From positions 1 to 64,000 of the forward strand of contig NZ_NGUQ01000001.1 in the NCBI RefSeq assembly GCF_002179965.1: a stretch of DNA of 64,000 bases, read 5' to 3'. The position numbers and the translations under genes are program-made. Shown piece after piece: positions 27,495 to 38,092 of this stretch (position 1 is the first letter of the stretch; each line of letters starts with the position of its first letter). The stretch comes from Pandoraea sp. PE-S2T-3 (GTDB lineage Bacteria > Pseudomonadota > Gammaproteobacteria > Burkholderiales > Burkholderiaceae). A model generated the notes under the pieces. That model saw only the letters and a list, made by a program, of their open reading frames with translations, was not told the DNA's origin and searched no databases.

Positions 27495-28439
27495 ATGATC
27501 GATCGACGTCAGTTCGTCCGCTATGGGTTGGGTGCCATGGCCGCCACATCGCTGTCCCGATTCGCCTACGCGGACGATACCGAAAAGAAGGTCTTTCTCG
27601 ATTACACGCAGAAGCAGTTGGACGACGCCTACACGCAGACCGTGTGGGCGCCCAACGCCAAGCAGGTGATCGACGGCTATGCACGGACCAGCGAGGAAGT
27701 GCGTCAGAAGTTGCCGCCGACGACTTATTCGTACGGCAGCAAGGCGTCGGAAAATCTCGATGTCTTTGCACCGGCGGGTGCGCGCAATCTGCCCGTCATG
27801 GTGTTCATCCACGGTGGCGCGTGGCAGATGCTCTCCAAAGACGACAGTTCTGGCCCGGCGCCGACGTTTGTTGGTGCGGGAGCGATCTATGTCGCGATCA
27901 ATTTCGACAATATGCCGGGCAACACGCTGCCCGGTATGGTCGATCAATGCCGCCGGGCGCTGGCTTGGGTCGGTGCCAACGCGCGGCGCTTCGGGGGCGA
28001 CCCTGAGCGCGTTTATGTTTCGGGACATTCGTCCGGCGGTCATCTGACGGCGGTGATGCTCACCACTGACTGGAAGGCGCATGGTGCGCCTGCGCAGTTG
28101 CTCAAGGGTGGCGTTGTGATGAGCGGGATGGGCGACCTTGCGCCGGTCGTCATGTCGGTACGTGGGAAGTACGTGACGCTGAGCCCGGCACAGGTGATTG
28201 AATTCAGCCCGATGAAGCAACTGGACAAGGCCAATTGTCCCGCGCTGGTGGCGTGGGGGACATTGGAGAGTCCGGAGTTCAAACGCCAGAACCGGGAGCT
28301 TGCCGATGCACTGGCCGATCGTGCGCGGCTCGCTGGGGTGTTCCGGGTGCGAGGCGCAAACCACTTCGAAGTGGTTAATGAGTTGAATCGGCCCGATTCG
28401 GAGTTGTCGCGAGCGACGTTGGCGTTGATGAATATTTGA
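27495..28439 (+). CDS. Tat-exported alpha/beta hydrolase (arylformamidase/BD-FAE-like)
   Basis: The 314-residue protein begins MIDRRQFVRYGLGAMAATSL, a twin-arginine (RRQFV) signal followed by a hydrophobic stretch and a cut near AYA-DD (residue 26). The mature part shows FIHGGAW (residues 104-110, oxyanion), GHSSGG with Ser179 as nucleophile, a TLESPEFKRQ acid loop and the terminal His in ANHFEVV. This matches kynurenine formamidase/feruloyl-esterase-type hydrolases. A periplasmic location is unusual for a formamidase and suggests an ester-cleaving role on an external substrate. Confidence 0.85.
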   Translation: MIDRRQFVRYGLGAMAATSLSRFAYADDTEKKVFLDYTQKQLDDAYTQTVWAPNAKQVIDGYARTSEEVRQKLPPTTYSYGSKASENLDVFAPAGARNLPVMVFIHGGAWQMLSKDDSSGPAPTFVGAGAIYVAINFDNMPGNTLPGMVDQCRRALAWVGANARRFGGDPERVYVSGHSSGGHLTAVMLTTDWKAHGAPAQLLKGGVVMSGMGDLAPVVMSVRGKYVTLSPAQVIEFSPMKQLDKANCPALVAWGTLESPEFKRQNRELADALADRARLAGVFRVRGANHFEVVNELNRPDSELSRATLALMNI

Positions 28440-28521
28440 TGCCGGCGGTCGACCCGGTGCCGAGCCCCAGCGCCAAGTTATTTGTAGTTCAGTAATTCTG
28501 TGATTCTTGATTTAGAGACGT

Positions 28522-29136
28522 ATGCAAACTGTTGCCGTGCTTGACTTCGAAACGACGGGCCTGTCGCCCACGCAAGGTGACCGGGCCACCGAAATTGCCG
28601 TGGTGCTGTGGCGTGACGGGCAAATCGTCGACCGCTATCAGAGTCTGATGAACGCGGGACGACGCATTCCGTCCGACGTGGTGGCACTTACCGGCATCAC
28701 GAACGACATGATCGCGTCAGCGCCGCCCGTGTCGAAGGTCATGCGCGAGGCGGTCGCGTTCGTGGGCAACTGTCCTGTCGTTGCGCACAATGCCGGGTTC
28801 GACAAGCGGTTCTGGCAGGCGGAGCTTGCGTTGCTCGGCACCCCGGCGAATCACGCGTTCGCGTGCACGATGCTGACGGCGCGCCGGATCTATCCCAATG
28901 CAGTGAATCACCGGCTCTCGAGCTTGGCGGCGATGCTGCAACTGCCGCAAACCGGACGCGCTCACCGGGCGATGGTGGACGCGGAAATGACGACGCATCT
29001 CTGGCAACGGATGCAGAACGATATCTCGCGGACTTATGGCCTTGCCCGCGTCGATCACGCACTGATTTCTCGCGTGCAAGTCACGAGCAAGGACAAGGTG
29101 CCGATGTTGTTGAGGACGTTGGCGGCGGGTGGGTAA
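28522..29136 (+). CDS. DnaQ-like 3'-5' exonuclease (DEDDh)
   Basis: This 204-residue single-domain exonuclease keeps all catalytic residues of the DEDDh class: Asp8 and Glu10 in VLDFETTGLSP, Asp94 in VAHNAGFD, His148 in GRAHRAMVDAE and Asp153. Short C-terminal tail. It resembles the PolC/DnaQ-type stand-alone exonucleases of betaproteobacteria. A role in DNA repair or RNA processing is possible. It is not part of an obvious operon. Confidence 0.9.
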   Translation: MQTVAVLDFETTGLSPTQGDRATEIAVVLWRDGQIVDRYQSLMNAGRRIPSDVVALTGITNDMIASAPPVSKVMREAVAFVGNCPVVAHNAGFDKRFWQAELALLGTPANHAFACTMLTARRIYPNAVNHRLSSLAAMLQLPQTGRAHRAMVDAEMTTHLWQRMQNDISRTYGLARVDHALISRVQVTSKDKVPMLLRTLAAGG

Positions 29137-29139
29137 GGT

Positions 29140-30447
29140 TCAGCGTCTTGCTGAATGGGTGAGGCCGATACCGGGCAGCAAAGCTTCGAGGTTGACGGTC
29201 TCTGCCATTGCACGATTTCCCTCGTCACCCGGGTGCAGGTGATCCCCGGAATCGAACCGTGTGTTCATTCGGGACGGATGCGTAGCGTCGCGCAGTGCTG
29301 CGTCGAAGTCGATGACGGCATCGAAAGCGCCGCCGTGACGAATCCACGCGTTCACCCGCTGACGTAGTGCGTCCTTTTCAGGCTGGTAGTAGTTATCAAG
29401 CGGCGTGCCGGGCAACGCGCCCTCGAACGGCGTGAGCGTCGCGCCGATCACGCGAATGCCTCGGTCGTGTGCCTGCGCGATCAGTTGGCGGTAGCCCGCC
29501 GTCAAGGCATCGAATGTCGGAAGCGCGCTGGTTGGCGCGAAAGCCGTCCCCGGCCATGAGATGTCGTTGATGCCCAGCATGACGACGACGCTCTTCACAC
29601 CCGGCTGCGCGAGCACGTCGCGATCGATTCGCGCCAACGCATTCACCCCCATACCGTCGGACAACAGTCGAGCGCCCGAAATACCGGCGTTGACAACGCC
29701 CACTCCATATGGCGCCAAGCGAGCCGCCAGAAAATCGGGCCACCGGCTGTCCTTGTCGAGGCTGGCGGTCGCGCCATCCGTGATGGAATCACCGATGACT
29801 GCAATCGTTTGCGTGGTCGATGGTGCTTCGACGAGTACCCCGCTCAGCAGCGCGCGCGCTGTGGTGCTTTCCGCTTTCGGCCCTGACGCTGGCGGTGTCG
29901 CCACCGTCGTCTGGTCGCCGGCAACGATCCAACCGGTTTGGCGGCCGTCCCAATGGAAGGTGGTCACCGGGGTGTTCTCCGGCAAATACACGCTCACCGT
30001 CACCTGCCGGAGTGCGGGCACGGCCAACGCAACAGGGTCGCTGATCAACGATGCGCCGGGCAGGATCGTGGCCGTTTCGTGCCCGCCGAAGGTAGTGGTA
30101 CGCAGGCTGTCATTGATAAATGCGCCATCCCCATTCGCCGCAGACAACGCGATCGTGGCCTTGCCCACGACGAGCGGCTGCTTTCCGTATGCATTGGACA
30201 AGACGATGCGTACCCGCTTCCCGCCCAGACTGACACGAGCTACCTGACGTACGGTCTGATCACGCAGTGTTGCCGGGATGTTGGTGGGAAACAGGAAGTC
30301 AGCGCCCCATACGGGCTGCGGGCTGGCGGTCCATGTGGTGATCCAAGTTGCGTCGGCAGCGCTTGCCTGCGCAGAGGAAACCGCTGCGCCAGTCGTTAGC
30401 GCCAAGGCCAGCATCGCGTTGGTCGAGGATTTTGAGACGATTTTCAT
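29140..30447 (-). CDS. Secreted SGNH/GDSL-type hydrolase
   Basis: The start at 30447 gives 435 residues with an N-terminal signal peptide (about 1-32, ending ASAADA). The SGNH blocks are present: IGDSITDGA (Ser221), the GVVNAGISG glycine block, GINDISW (Asn) and a late SGDHLHPGDEG (Asp-His). The N-terminal 180 residues form a beta-rich domain as in exported GDSL lipases and acetylxylan-esterase-like proteins. It is divergent from a LysR gene across a 111-bp spacer with repeated TGAATTCA sequences. Confidence 0.88.
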   Translation of the reverse strand: MKIVSKSSTNAMLALALTTGAAVSSAQASAADATWITTWTASPQPVWGADFLFPTNIPATLRDQTVRQVARVSLGGKRVRIVLSNAYGKQPLVVGKATIALSAANGDGAFINDSLRTTTFGGHETATILPGASLISDPVALAVPALRQVTVSVYLPENTPVTTFHWDGRQTGWIVAGDQTTVATPPASGPKAESTTARALLSGVLVEAPSTTQTIAVIGDSITDGATASLDKDSRWPDFLAARLAPYGVGVVNAGISGARLLSDGMGVNALARIDRDVLAQPGVKSVVVMLGINDISWPGTAFAPTSALPTFDALTAGYRQLIAQAHDRGIRVIGATLTPFEGALPGTPLDNYYQPEKDALRQRVNAWIRHGGAFDAVIDFDAALRDATHPSRMNTRFDSGDHLHPGDEGNRAMAETVNLEALLPGIGLTHSARR

Positions 30448-30450
30448 ATT

Positions 30451-30546
30451 GGTGAATTCAATGTCAATACAGGTGTTAATCATGAATTCAACGACACCTA
30501 TGGACTAGACTGTCTCCGGTACAAATATTCATGACTTGAATTCACC
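30451..30546. promoter_or_regulatory. Three TGAATTCA boxes between the SGNH hydrolase and LysR genes
   Basis: TGAATTCA occurs at 30453-30460, 30483-30490 and 30537-30544. The outer two belong to an 11-bp inverted pair (GGTGAATTCAA / TTGAATTCACC), and the middle copy shares TGAATTCAA. The outer copy on the right abuts the LysR ribosome-binding site. Spaced palindromes in a divergent LysR spacer are typical operator half-sites. Confidence 0.5.
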
Positions 30547-30558
30547 GAGGAGGTCGTC

Positions 30559-31473
30559 GTGGCACGTCTTGAGGTCAACCGGTCCGGCGAGTTGGAAGTG
30601 TTCGTTCGCGTTATCAAACTGGGCGGCTTCGCGGCGGCGGCGCGTGCCAGCGGGATGACGCCGTCTGCCGTCAGCAAGCTCGTGGGGAGACTGGAAGGTC
30701 GTCTCGGGACTCGGCTGATCAACCGGTCTACTCGACAGCTTCAACTGACGCCGGAAGGCTGCGCATTCTATGAGCGCGGTATTCAGGTGTTGGCCGATCT
30801 GGACGAAGCCGAACGTTACGCCAGTGCGCAAGTCACGCCTCGCGGCAGATTGCGGGTCAACGCGAATGTGCCGTTCGCGCATCACTTCTTGTTGCCACTC
30901 GTTCCCGAATTCCTTGAGCGCTATCCCGATGTCTCGCTGGATATCGTGCTGACCGATGAAGTCATCGACATCCTTGAGCAGCGCACGGACGTCGCAGTTC
31001 GTGCGGGTCCGCTCAAGAGTTCCAGCCTCATGGCGCGCAAGCTCGGTCAGACGCGCATGGTGATTGTTGGAGCGCCCAGCTATCTGGCGCGTCGCGGGAC
31101 GCCGATGACGCCAGACGAATTGCAGCAACACAATCTGCTCGGGGCGAATTACGTGCGAGCGCAGCCGGGGTGGCCGTTTCGGGTTGATGGTATTGACACC
31201 GTGTTCCCCGTCACCGGGAACGCGCAGGCCAGCGACGGTGAAGCGTTGCACCGTCTGGCAGTTGCGGGGCTTGGTTTGGCATGCCTCGCCGCCTTTCAAG
31301 TGCGAGAAGACATCGCCGCCGGGAGACTGGTGCCGCTACTCGAAGCGTTCAATCCGGGGGAGATGGAGGAAGTCCATGCGGTGTTTGTTGGGCAAGGTGG
31401 TCACCTGCCCTTGCGAGTGCGTGCGCTTCTGGATTTTCTTGCCGAGCGGGTCAGCATTAGTGAGGACTATTGA
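30559..31473 (+). CDS. LysR-family regulator, divergent from the SGNH hydrolase
   Basis: The gene starts at GTG 30559, preceded by GAGGAGG. The 304-residue protein has a helix-turn-helix (GGFAAAARASGMTPSAVSKL) and a LysR effector domain. The NRSTRQLQLTPEGCAFYERG segment is typical of the DmlR/AaeR-like group. It probably controls the divergent SGNH hydrolase gene and itself through the TGAATTCA boxes. Confidence 0.9.
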   Translation: MARLEVNRSGELEVFVRVIKLGGFAAAARASGMTPSAVSKLVGRLEGRLGTRLINRSTRQLQLTPEGCAFYERGIQVLADLDEAERYASAQVTPRGRLRVNANVPFAHHFLLPLVPEFLERYPDVSLDIVLTDEVIDILEQRTDVAVRAGPLKSSSLMARKLGQTRMVIVGAPSYLARRGTPMTPDELQQHNLLGANYVRAQPGWPFRVDGIDTVFPVTGNAQASDGEALHRLAVAGLGLACLAAFQVREDIAAGRLVPLLEAFNPGEMEEVHAVFVGQGGHLPLRVRALLDFLAERVSISEDY

Positions 31474-31488
31474 GCGGAACGAATGAAA

Positions 31489-31521
31489 AAACGGCTTGGC
31501 AATTGAATTGCCAAGCCGTTT
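31489..31521. terminator. Bidirectional terminator between the LysR gene and guaA
   Basis: A perfect 16-bp stem (AACGGCTTGGCAATT core) has a one-base centre and A/T-rich flanks. It is shared by two convergent genes. Confidence 0.9.
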
Positions 31522-31563
31522 CTCATTCGCTACCGAGCTAATCTCCTAACTGCGTGAAGATTT

Positions 31564-33147
31564 TCACTCCCATTCAATCGTCGCCGGCGGCTTACCCGAG
31601 ATGTCATAAACAACCCGGTTCAAACCACGCACTTCGTTAATAATACGGTTCGAGACCTTGCCGAGCAAATCGTGCGGCAAGTGTGCCCAATGCGCCGTCA
31701 TGAAGTCTTGCGTCTGCACCGCGCGCAGTGCCACCACCCACTCATACGTGCGGCCATCGCCCATCACGCCCACGCTCTTCACCGGCAGGAACACCGCGAA
31801 CGCCTGGCTCGTCAGTTCATACCAAGTCTTGCCGCTGTTCGGCTCGACCGTGTTGCGCAGCTCTTCGATGAAGATCGCATCGGCACGGCGCAGCAGGTCG
31901 GCGTACTCCGACTTCACTTCGCCCAGAATACGAACGCCCAGACCCGGGCCCGGGAACGGGTGGCGATACACCATATCGTGCGGCAAACCCAGCGCCACAC
32001 CCAACTCGCGCACTTCGTCCTTGAACAGATCACGCAGCGGTTCCAGCAGCTTCAGACCCAGCGTTTCCGGCAGGCCACCCACGTTGTGGTGGCTCTTGAT
32101 CGTCGTCGCCTTCTTCGTCTTCGCACCGCCCGACTCGATCACGTCCGGATAGATCGTGCCCTGTGCCAGCCACTTCGCGTTCTTCAGCTTCTTCGCTTCC
32201 GCCTGGAACACTTCCACGAACTCGCGGCCGATGATCTTGCGCTTCTGCTCCGGATCGGTCACGCCCTTCAGGTGACCCATGAACTGCGCCGACGCGTCCA
32301 CATGCACCACCTTCGCGTGCAGACGGCCCTGGAACATTTCCATCACCATCTGGCCTTCGTTCAGGCGCAGCAGACCGTGGTCAACGAACACGCACGTCAG
32401 TTGATCGCCAATCGCGCGGTGAATCAGCGCCGCCGCGACGCTCGAATCGACACCGCCCGACAGACCCAAAATCACTTCCTCGTCACCCACTTGCTCGCGA
32501 ATGGCCTTCACAGCCTCTTCGATGTGGTCGCGCATGATCCAGTCCGGCTTGGCACCCGCGATCTGGAGCACAAAGCGCTCCAGCAACTCGCGGCCCTTCA
32601 CCGTGTGCGTGACTTCCGGGTGGAACTGCACTGCGTAGTAGTTGCGCGCCACGTCGGCGATACCGGCAATCGGGCAGCTCGGCGTCGATGCCATCAGCTC
32701 GAAGCCCGGCGGCAGTTGCGTCACCTTGTCGCCATGGCTCATCCACACCTTGAGCATGCCGTGGCCTTCGGCGGTACGGAAATCCTCAATACCTTCGAGC
32801 AGCGGCGTATGCGCATGCGCACGCACTTCGGCATAGCCGAACTCGCGATGGTCGCTGGCCTCGACCTGACCGCCCAACTGCACCGTCATCGCGAACATGC
32901 CGTAGCAAATGCCCAGCACCGGCACACCCAGTTCCCAGACGGCCTGCGGTGCGCGCAGGTCCTTATCTTCGTACGTGCTCGCGTGGCTGCCCGACAGAAT
33001 GACGGCCTTCGGGTTGAATTCGCGGATGAATTCGTCCGAAACGTCGTTCGGATGGATCTCGCAGTAGACGTGCGCTTCGCGAACGCGGCGTCCAATGAGC
33101 TGGGTGACTTGCGAGCCGAAGTCAAGAATGAGGATTTTGTCGTGCAT
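31564..33147 (-). CDS. guaA: GMP synthase (glutamine-hydrolysing)
   Basis: GuaA converts XMP, glutamine and ATP to GMP. From the ATG at 33147 it has 527 residues (E. coli 525). The class I amidotransferase domain occupies about 1-195 (Cys81 in GICYGM, His in FHPEVTHT). The PP-loop ATP pyrophosphatase follows (GLSGGVDSS), then the C-terminal dimerisation domain ending PPATIEWE. The start overlaps the 3' end of the membrane-protein gene by 26 bp. It lies downstream of guaB with that gene in between. Confidence 0.97.
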   Translation of the reverse strand: MHDKILILDFGSQVTQLIGRRVREAHVYCEIHPNDVSDEFIREFNPKAVILSGSHASTYEDKDLRAPQAVWELGVPVLGICYGMFAMTVQLGGQVEASDHREFGYAEVRAHAHTPLLEGIEDFRTAEGHGMLKVWMSHGDKVTQLPPGFELMASTPSCPIAGIADVARNYYAVQFHPEVTHTVKGRELLERFVLQIAGAKPDWIMRDHIEEAVKAIREQVGDEEVILGLSGGVDSSVAAALIHRAIGDQLTCVFVDHGLLRLNEGQMVMEMFQGRLHAKVVHVDASAQFMGHLKGVTDPEQKRKIIGREFVEVFQAEAKKLKNAKWLAQGTIYPDVIESGGAKTKKATTIKSHHNVGGLPETLGLKLLEPLRDLFKDEVRELGVALGLPHDMVYRHPFPGPGLGVRILGEVKSEYADLLRRADAIFIEELRNTVEPNSGKTWYELTSQAFAVFLPVKSVGVMGDGRTYEWVVALRAVQTQDFMTAHWAHLPHDLLGKVSNRIINEVRGLNRVVYDISGKPPATIEWE

Positions 33148-33847
33148 CGTGAGGTACGGATGAAGTGGATTCGTTGGACGTCGGCGCCGTGGCGGAAGGC
33201 ACGGGCGTGACAATGCCGGTGGCGCCTACAGGCTCGACCGGTGTAGCGGGTGCGGAGCCGCCGCGAGGCGTCTCCATGCGCGGCTCAGCGCGCGTGCCTC
33301 GGGCCTCGTCGGCCCGGGCATCGGGGTAGTCGTACGGAACGGTGTCGCGTGCATCGCGTGCATCGCGTGAATCACGTGAGGCCCGGCCTGCGCCATCAGT
33401 CACGACGCCGCCACGCACCCGCTCAGTGGACTGCTGTGCCGCCTTCACACGCTCTTTCGTGCGTACGCTGGAGGCCAGCTTGACGAGAATTGCGCCAATC
33501 ACGAGCAACACGCCGCCGAGCGCCGGCATCAACAACTTGCCGCCGCCCGTGACCGGCAATTGCCCGGAAATCAGCCAGCCCAGCACGAACGCACCAATGA
33601 CCCAGTTGATGTGCCCCGTCACTTTCGCGACGGTCGACGTCAACTGGCCATTCACGGTGGCGTGCCATTGCAGCCAGGCCACACCGATGAATGCCACACC
33701 CAACGCCTGCGCATAAAGCACAGGCGATGGCGCAGGCACCTCGATGGCTGCATACAGCGAGGACCAGAACGACGCAATCAACAGCACGCCAAGTGCCAGA
33801 TTCAACGCCGCATCGAGGAACAGTACCGTACGCAACATGGCCTTCAT
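33122..33847 (-). CDS. Membrane protein of unknown function between guaB and guaA
   Basis: From the ATG at 33847, which follows GGAG by 9 bases, the protein has 241 residues. Four hydrophobic segments cover about residues 5-27, 42-62, 78-97 and 105-125. The remaining C-terminal half is hydrophilic, low in complexity and rich in Arg, Asp, Pro and Thr, with short repeats [11 protein letters not shown] (near 33345-33380). It starts 6 bp after guaB and overlaps guaA by 26 bp. I do not recognise a family. Confidence 0.75.
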   Translation of the reverse strand: MKAMLRTVLFLDAALNLALGVLLIASFWSSLYAAIEVPAPSPVLYAQALGVAFIGVAWLQWHATVNGQLTSTVAKVTGHINWVIGAFVLGWLISGQLPVTGGGKLLMPALGGVLLVIGAILVKLASSVRTKERVKAAQQSTERVRGGVVTDGAGRASRDSRDARDARDTVPYDYPDARADEARGTRAEPRMETPRGGSAPATPVEPVGATGIVTPVPSATAPTSNESTSSVPHDARQNPHS

Positions 33848-33853
33848 GGGCAA

Positions 33854-35370
<1,517 letters not shown>

Positions 35371-35576
35371 GTCTACCCCATATGTCAAGGGGCTTTTTCC
35401 CCGATCAATTTCTCAACCGGGCCGGGTGCCGGATTCCACAATTAACGCCCGCTGAGCCCATGCTATTCTTGCGCCCTCCCGGATGGCACTGGCCATCGCC
35501 ACGACCGGCCCGTCAGCCTCACCGGCTAACACGCCCGTCACCCTTCACTCTTCTACGGACAACAGGCGCGAACTTC

Positions 35577-36506
35577 ATGGGCCAAGGCATTTCTTTCGGA
35601 CTGGCAGCAGGCGCCCTCTGGGGACTGGTATTTCTCGCCCCGCGCCTGCTTCCCGGCTTTTCGCCCCTCGAATTGTCCGCCGCGCGCTACGTGCTCTACG
35701 GCCTCGTGTCCGCCCTGCTGCTCGCCCCGCTTTGGGCGCGCCTGCGACATTCGGTCACAGGCAATGACTGGCGTGCGCTTTTCCGGCTGAGTCTGGTCGG
35801 GAATCTGATTTATTACCTGTTTCTCGCCGGCGCCGTCCAGATGGCCGGCATTGCGCCCGCGTCGCTAATCGTCGGCGTGCTGCCGGTGACGGTGACGCTG
35901 GTCGGCAGCCGGGACCAAGGCGCCCTGCCCCTGTCACGGCTGGTCGGTCCGCTGGCGCTGGTGGCGGCCGGGATCGTCTGTATCAATGTGGATGTCTTTG
36001 CGCACGCCACGGCCAACGGTGGCGACTGGCGGCTGACGCTGCTCGGCATTCTCTGCGCCGTCGGGGCGTTGGTGAGCTGGACCTGGTATGCGGTCGCGAA
36101 TGCACGCTATCTGGCGCGCTTCGGCCACTTCACGAGTCAGGAATGGTCGCTGCTGACGGGGGTCGCGACTGGCGTGCTCGCCCTAGTCTTGGCAGTGCCC
36201 GCCGTCTTGCTGCCGCATCCGGTGGCGGCCGATGTGCCGCGTGACTGGCAGATGTTCATTCTGGTGAACATTGCCGTGGCCGTCGGCGCATCGACGATTG
36301 GCAACGCGTTCTGGAATGCTGCCAGCCGGCGCCTGCCGCTGACGCTGTCGGGTCAGATGATCGTGTTTGAAACGCTGTTCGCGCTGGTCTACGGGTTCAT
36401 TTACGAACACCGGTTGCCGCGCCTATTGGAAGTGGCCGCCGTCGTGCTGCTACTGGCCGGGGTGAGCGCCTCAGTGCGGTTGCATGCGCGTGGCTCCGCG
36501 CACTGA
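35577..36506 (+). CDS. EamA/DMT-family membrane permease
   Basis: The protein has 309 residues from the ATG at 35577, ten hydrophobic helices and two EamA repeats (about 3-140 and 155-300). Opening segment GISFGLAAGALWGLVFLAP and closing RLPRLLEVAAVVLLLAGV are typical of the 10-TM drug/metabolite exporters of the RhaT-like superfamily. It is divergent from guaB. An in-frame upstream extension exists but lies over the guaB promoter and lacks coding character. The substrate is unknown. Confidence 0.85.
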   Translation: MGQGISFGLAAGALWGLVFLAPRLLPGFSPLELSAARYVLYGLVSALLLAPLWARLRHSVTGNDWRALFRLSLVGNLIYYLFLAGAVQMAGIAPASLIVGVLPVTVTLVGSRDQGALPLSRLVGPLALVAAGIVCINVDVFAHATANGGDWRLTLLGILCAVGALVSWTWYAVANARYLARFGHFTSQEWSLLTGVATGVLALVLAVPAVLLPHPVAADVPRDWQMFILVNIAVAVGASTIGNAFWNAASRRLPLTLSGQMIVFETLFALVYGFIYEHRLPRLLEVAAVVLLLAGVSASVRLHARGSAH

Positions 36507-36580
36507 CAGCGTTGAGTTCTCTAGATTTTCGAAGTATCTGAAGTCGGGGCCGCCCTCACGCGCGGCCACAGCGACTGTGA

Positions 36581-36916
36581 TCAGCTGCCGCGACGGCTGC
36601 CGAGCCACTTCTGGCCCTCCCGGCTGCCTTCGTTGCGAACCTTGTCGACGCGACGCTGGCGGGCGAGTTTCGGATCCGCCTTGAGCGGGCGGTAGATTTC
36701 CACGCGATCGCCCGCCTCTACGGCCGCGTCGAGCGCCCGCACCTTGCCGAACACGCCCGCTTTCATGCGAGCCAAATCCAGTTCGGGGAATTGTTTCAGC
36801 AGACCGCTACGCTCGATGGCATCGCCCACGGTCGCGCCTTGCGGCAGCGTGAGCGCGACGATGGCCTGAGAATTGGGCAGCGCGTAGCAAACTTCGATGG
36901 CAAGCTCAGCGGACAT
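36581..36916 (-). CDS. rnfH: RnfH-family ubiquitin-like protein
   Basis: The 111-residue RnfH/RatB protein (UPF0125) has a beta-grasp domain: IEVCYALPNSQAIVALTL, GATVGDAIERSGLL, VGVFGK-type GVFGKVRAL, and DRVEIYRPLKADPKLARQRR, the family signature. The basic C-terminal tail is typical. The start overlaps the end of ratA by 11 bp, supporting joint translation. Function remains unclear in the family. Confidence 0.92.
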   Translation of the reverse strand: MSAELAIEVCYALPNSQAIVALTLPQGATVGDAIERSGLLKQFPELDLARMKAGVFGKVRALDAAVEAGDRVEIYRPLKADPKLARQRRVDKVRNEGSREGQKWLGSRRGS

Positions 36917-37340
36917 AAACCGCCTCCGCGCGCTTGACGAAGGCGTCGACGAATGTATTCGCGATATGGCTGAACACGGGACCGATGACCTTTTCGAGCA
37001 GAAAATTCGCAAATTCGTAGTGCAGGCCGAATTCGATCTTGCAGGCGTTCTCGCGCAGCGGCGTGAACTTCCACGTGCCATGGAAACGCTTGAAAGGCCC
37101 TTCGACGAAGGTCATCTGGATGGAGTGCGGACGCTCCTGAATATTGCGCGTCGCAAACGAATGCTTCAGGCCCTTGAAGTCGATGAGCAGCGACGCCTCC
37201 ATGCTGTGCTCGTCCTGGTGCCGAATATCGACACCGCCGCACCAAGGCAGAAATTTGGGGTAATCGGCGACATTGGTCACCAGATCGTACATTTGCTCAG
37301 CAGAGAAATGCACGAGAACGGTTTTGCTGACTTCGGCCAT
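36906..37340 (-). CDS. ratA: RatA-family coenzyme Q-binding START-domain protein
   Basis: This 144-residue protein has a START/COQ10 domain: MAEVSKTVLVHFSAEQMYDL, VADYPKFLPWC, the FVEGPFKRFHGTW strand and LHYEFANFLLEKVIGPVF. RatA was described in E. coli as a toxin that blocks 70S ribosome association, while homologues act in ubiquinone function. The ratA-rnfH pair next to smpB is widely conserved. The start at 37340 is taken from the family; the frame extends further upstream. Confidence 0.93.
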   Translation of the reverse strand: MAEVSKTVLVHFSAEQMYDLVTNVADYPKFLPWCGGVDIRHQDEHSMEASLLIDFKGLKHSFATRNIQERPHSIQMTFVEGPFKRFHGTWKFTPLRENACKIEFGLHYEFANFLLEKVIGPVFSHIANTFVDAFVKRAEAVYVR

Positions 37341-37497
37341 CGTCTGTCGGGCAAGGTGGGCGTTTGCGCGTGAGCGCATCGATCAAGAATCGACACGCCT
37401 GCGTCGTGGGCCGCCCCTTGCCGAGACTCTTTGTTAAAATCAGCATTTTACCCGAGCCCGACTCACCGGGTCCGACCAAGTTACCCGCCAAGGATCC

Positions 37498-37956
37498 ATG
37501 AGCATCATTGACAACAAGAAAGCCTTCTTCGACTACTTCATCGAGGAGCGATACGAAGCCGGGATCGTGCTCGAAGGATGGGAAGTCAAGGCGATTCGCG
37601 CCGGGCGGGCGCAGATCAAGGAAGGCTACGTCGTCGTCAAACACGGTGAAATCTTTCTGATCGGCGCAAATATCAGCCCGTTACAGACAGCGTCGACTCA
37701 CATCAAGCCCGACCCGGTCCGCACGCGCAAGCTCCTGCTCAAGGCCGACGAAATCAAGAAACTGATCGGCAAGGTCGAGCAGCGCGGCTACACGCTCGTG
37801 CCCCTGAACTTCCACTACAGCAAAGGTCTCGTGAAATGCGAGATCGGACTGGGCAAGGGCAAGAAGCAGCACGACAAGCGCGAAACCGAAAAGCAACGCG
37901 ACTGGGATCGCGAGAAAGCCCGCCTGATGCGCACACCGACGCCGGCGGCGGACTGA
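37498..37956 (+). CDS. smpB: SsrA-binding protein SmpB
   Basis: SmpB binds tmRNA and brings it to stalled ribosomes. The 152-residue protein has the OB-fold core ([25 protein letters not shown]) and the conserved basic C-terminal tail ([23 protein letters not shown]). AAGGATCC gives the ribosome site before the ATG. It is divergent from ratA-rnfH, as in many proteobacteria. A hairpin terminator follows about 90 bp downstream. Confidence 0.97.
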   Translation: MSIIDNKKAFFDYFIEERYEAGIVLEGWEVKAIRAGRAQIKEGYVVVKHGEIFLIGANISPLQTASTHIKPDPVRTRKLLLKADEIKKLIGKVEQRGYTLVPLNFHYSKGLVKCEIGLGKGKKQHDKRETEKQRDWDREKARLMRTPTPAAD

Positions 37957-38046
37957 CGACGTCCGTGATGCCGCCTGCGATGGCAAGTGCAGCGCTCTTG
38001 CAGTTCCCTCTCAGCACCCGCAGTGTCGCCAACGCGGCACCATAGA

Positions 38047-38070
38047 AAAACGGCCCCTCGGGGCCGTTTT
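38047..38070. terminator. Bidirectional terminator between smpB and the stomatin gene
   Basis: An 11-bp perfect stem (AAAACGGCCCC with GGGGCCGTTTT) has a 2-base centre and a T-rich right flank. It lies between convergent genes. Confidence 0.9.
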
Positions 38071-38092
38071 GCTTTTTCAACCACGCAATCGA

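Noticed and set aside
37418-37440. TTGCCG...TAAAAT as smpB promoter
   Set aside because: The spacing is only 11 bp, too short for a sigma-70 promoter.
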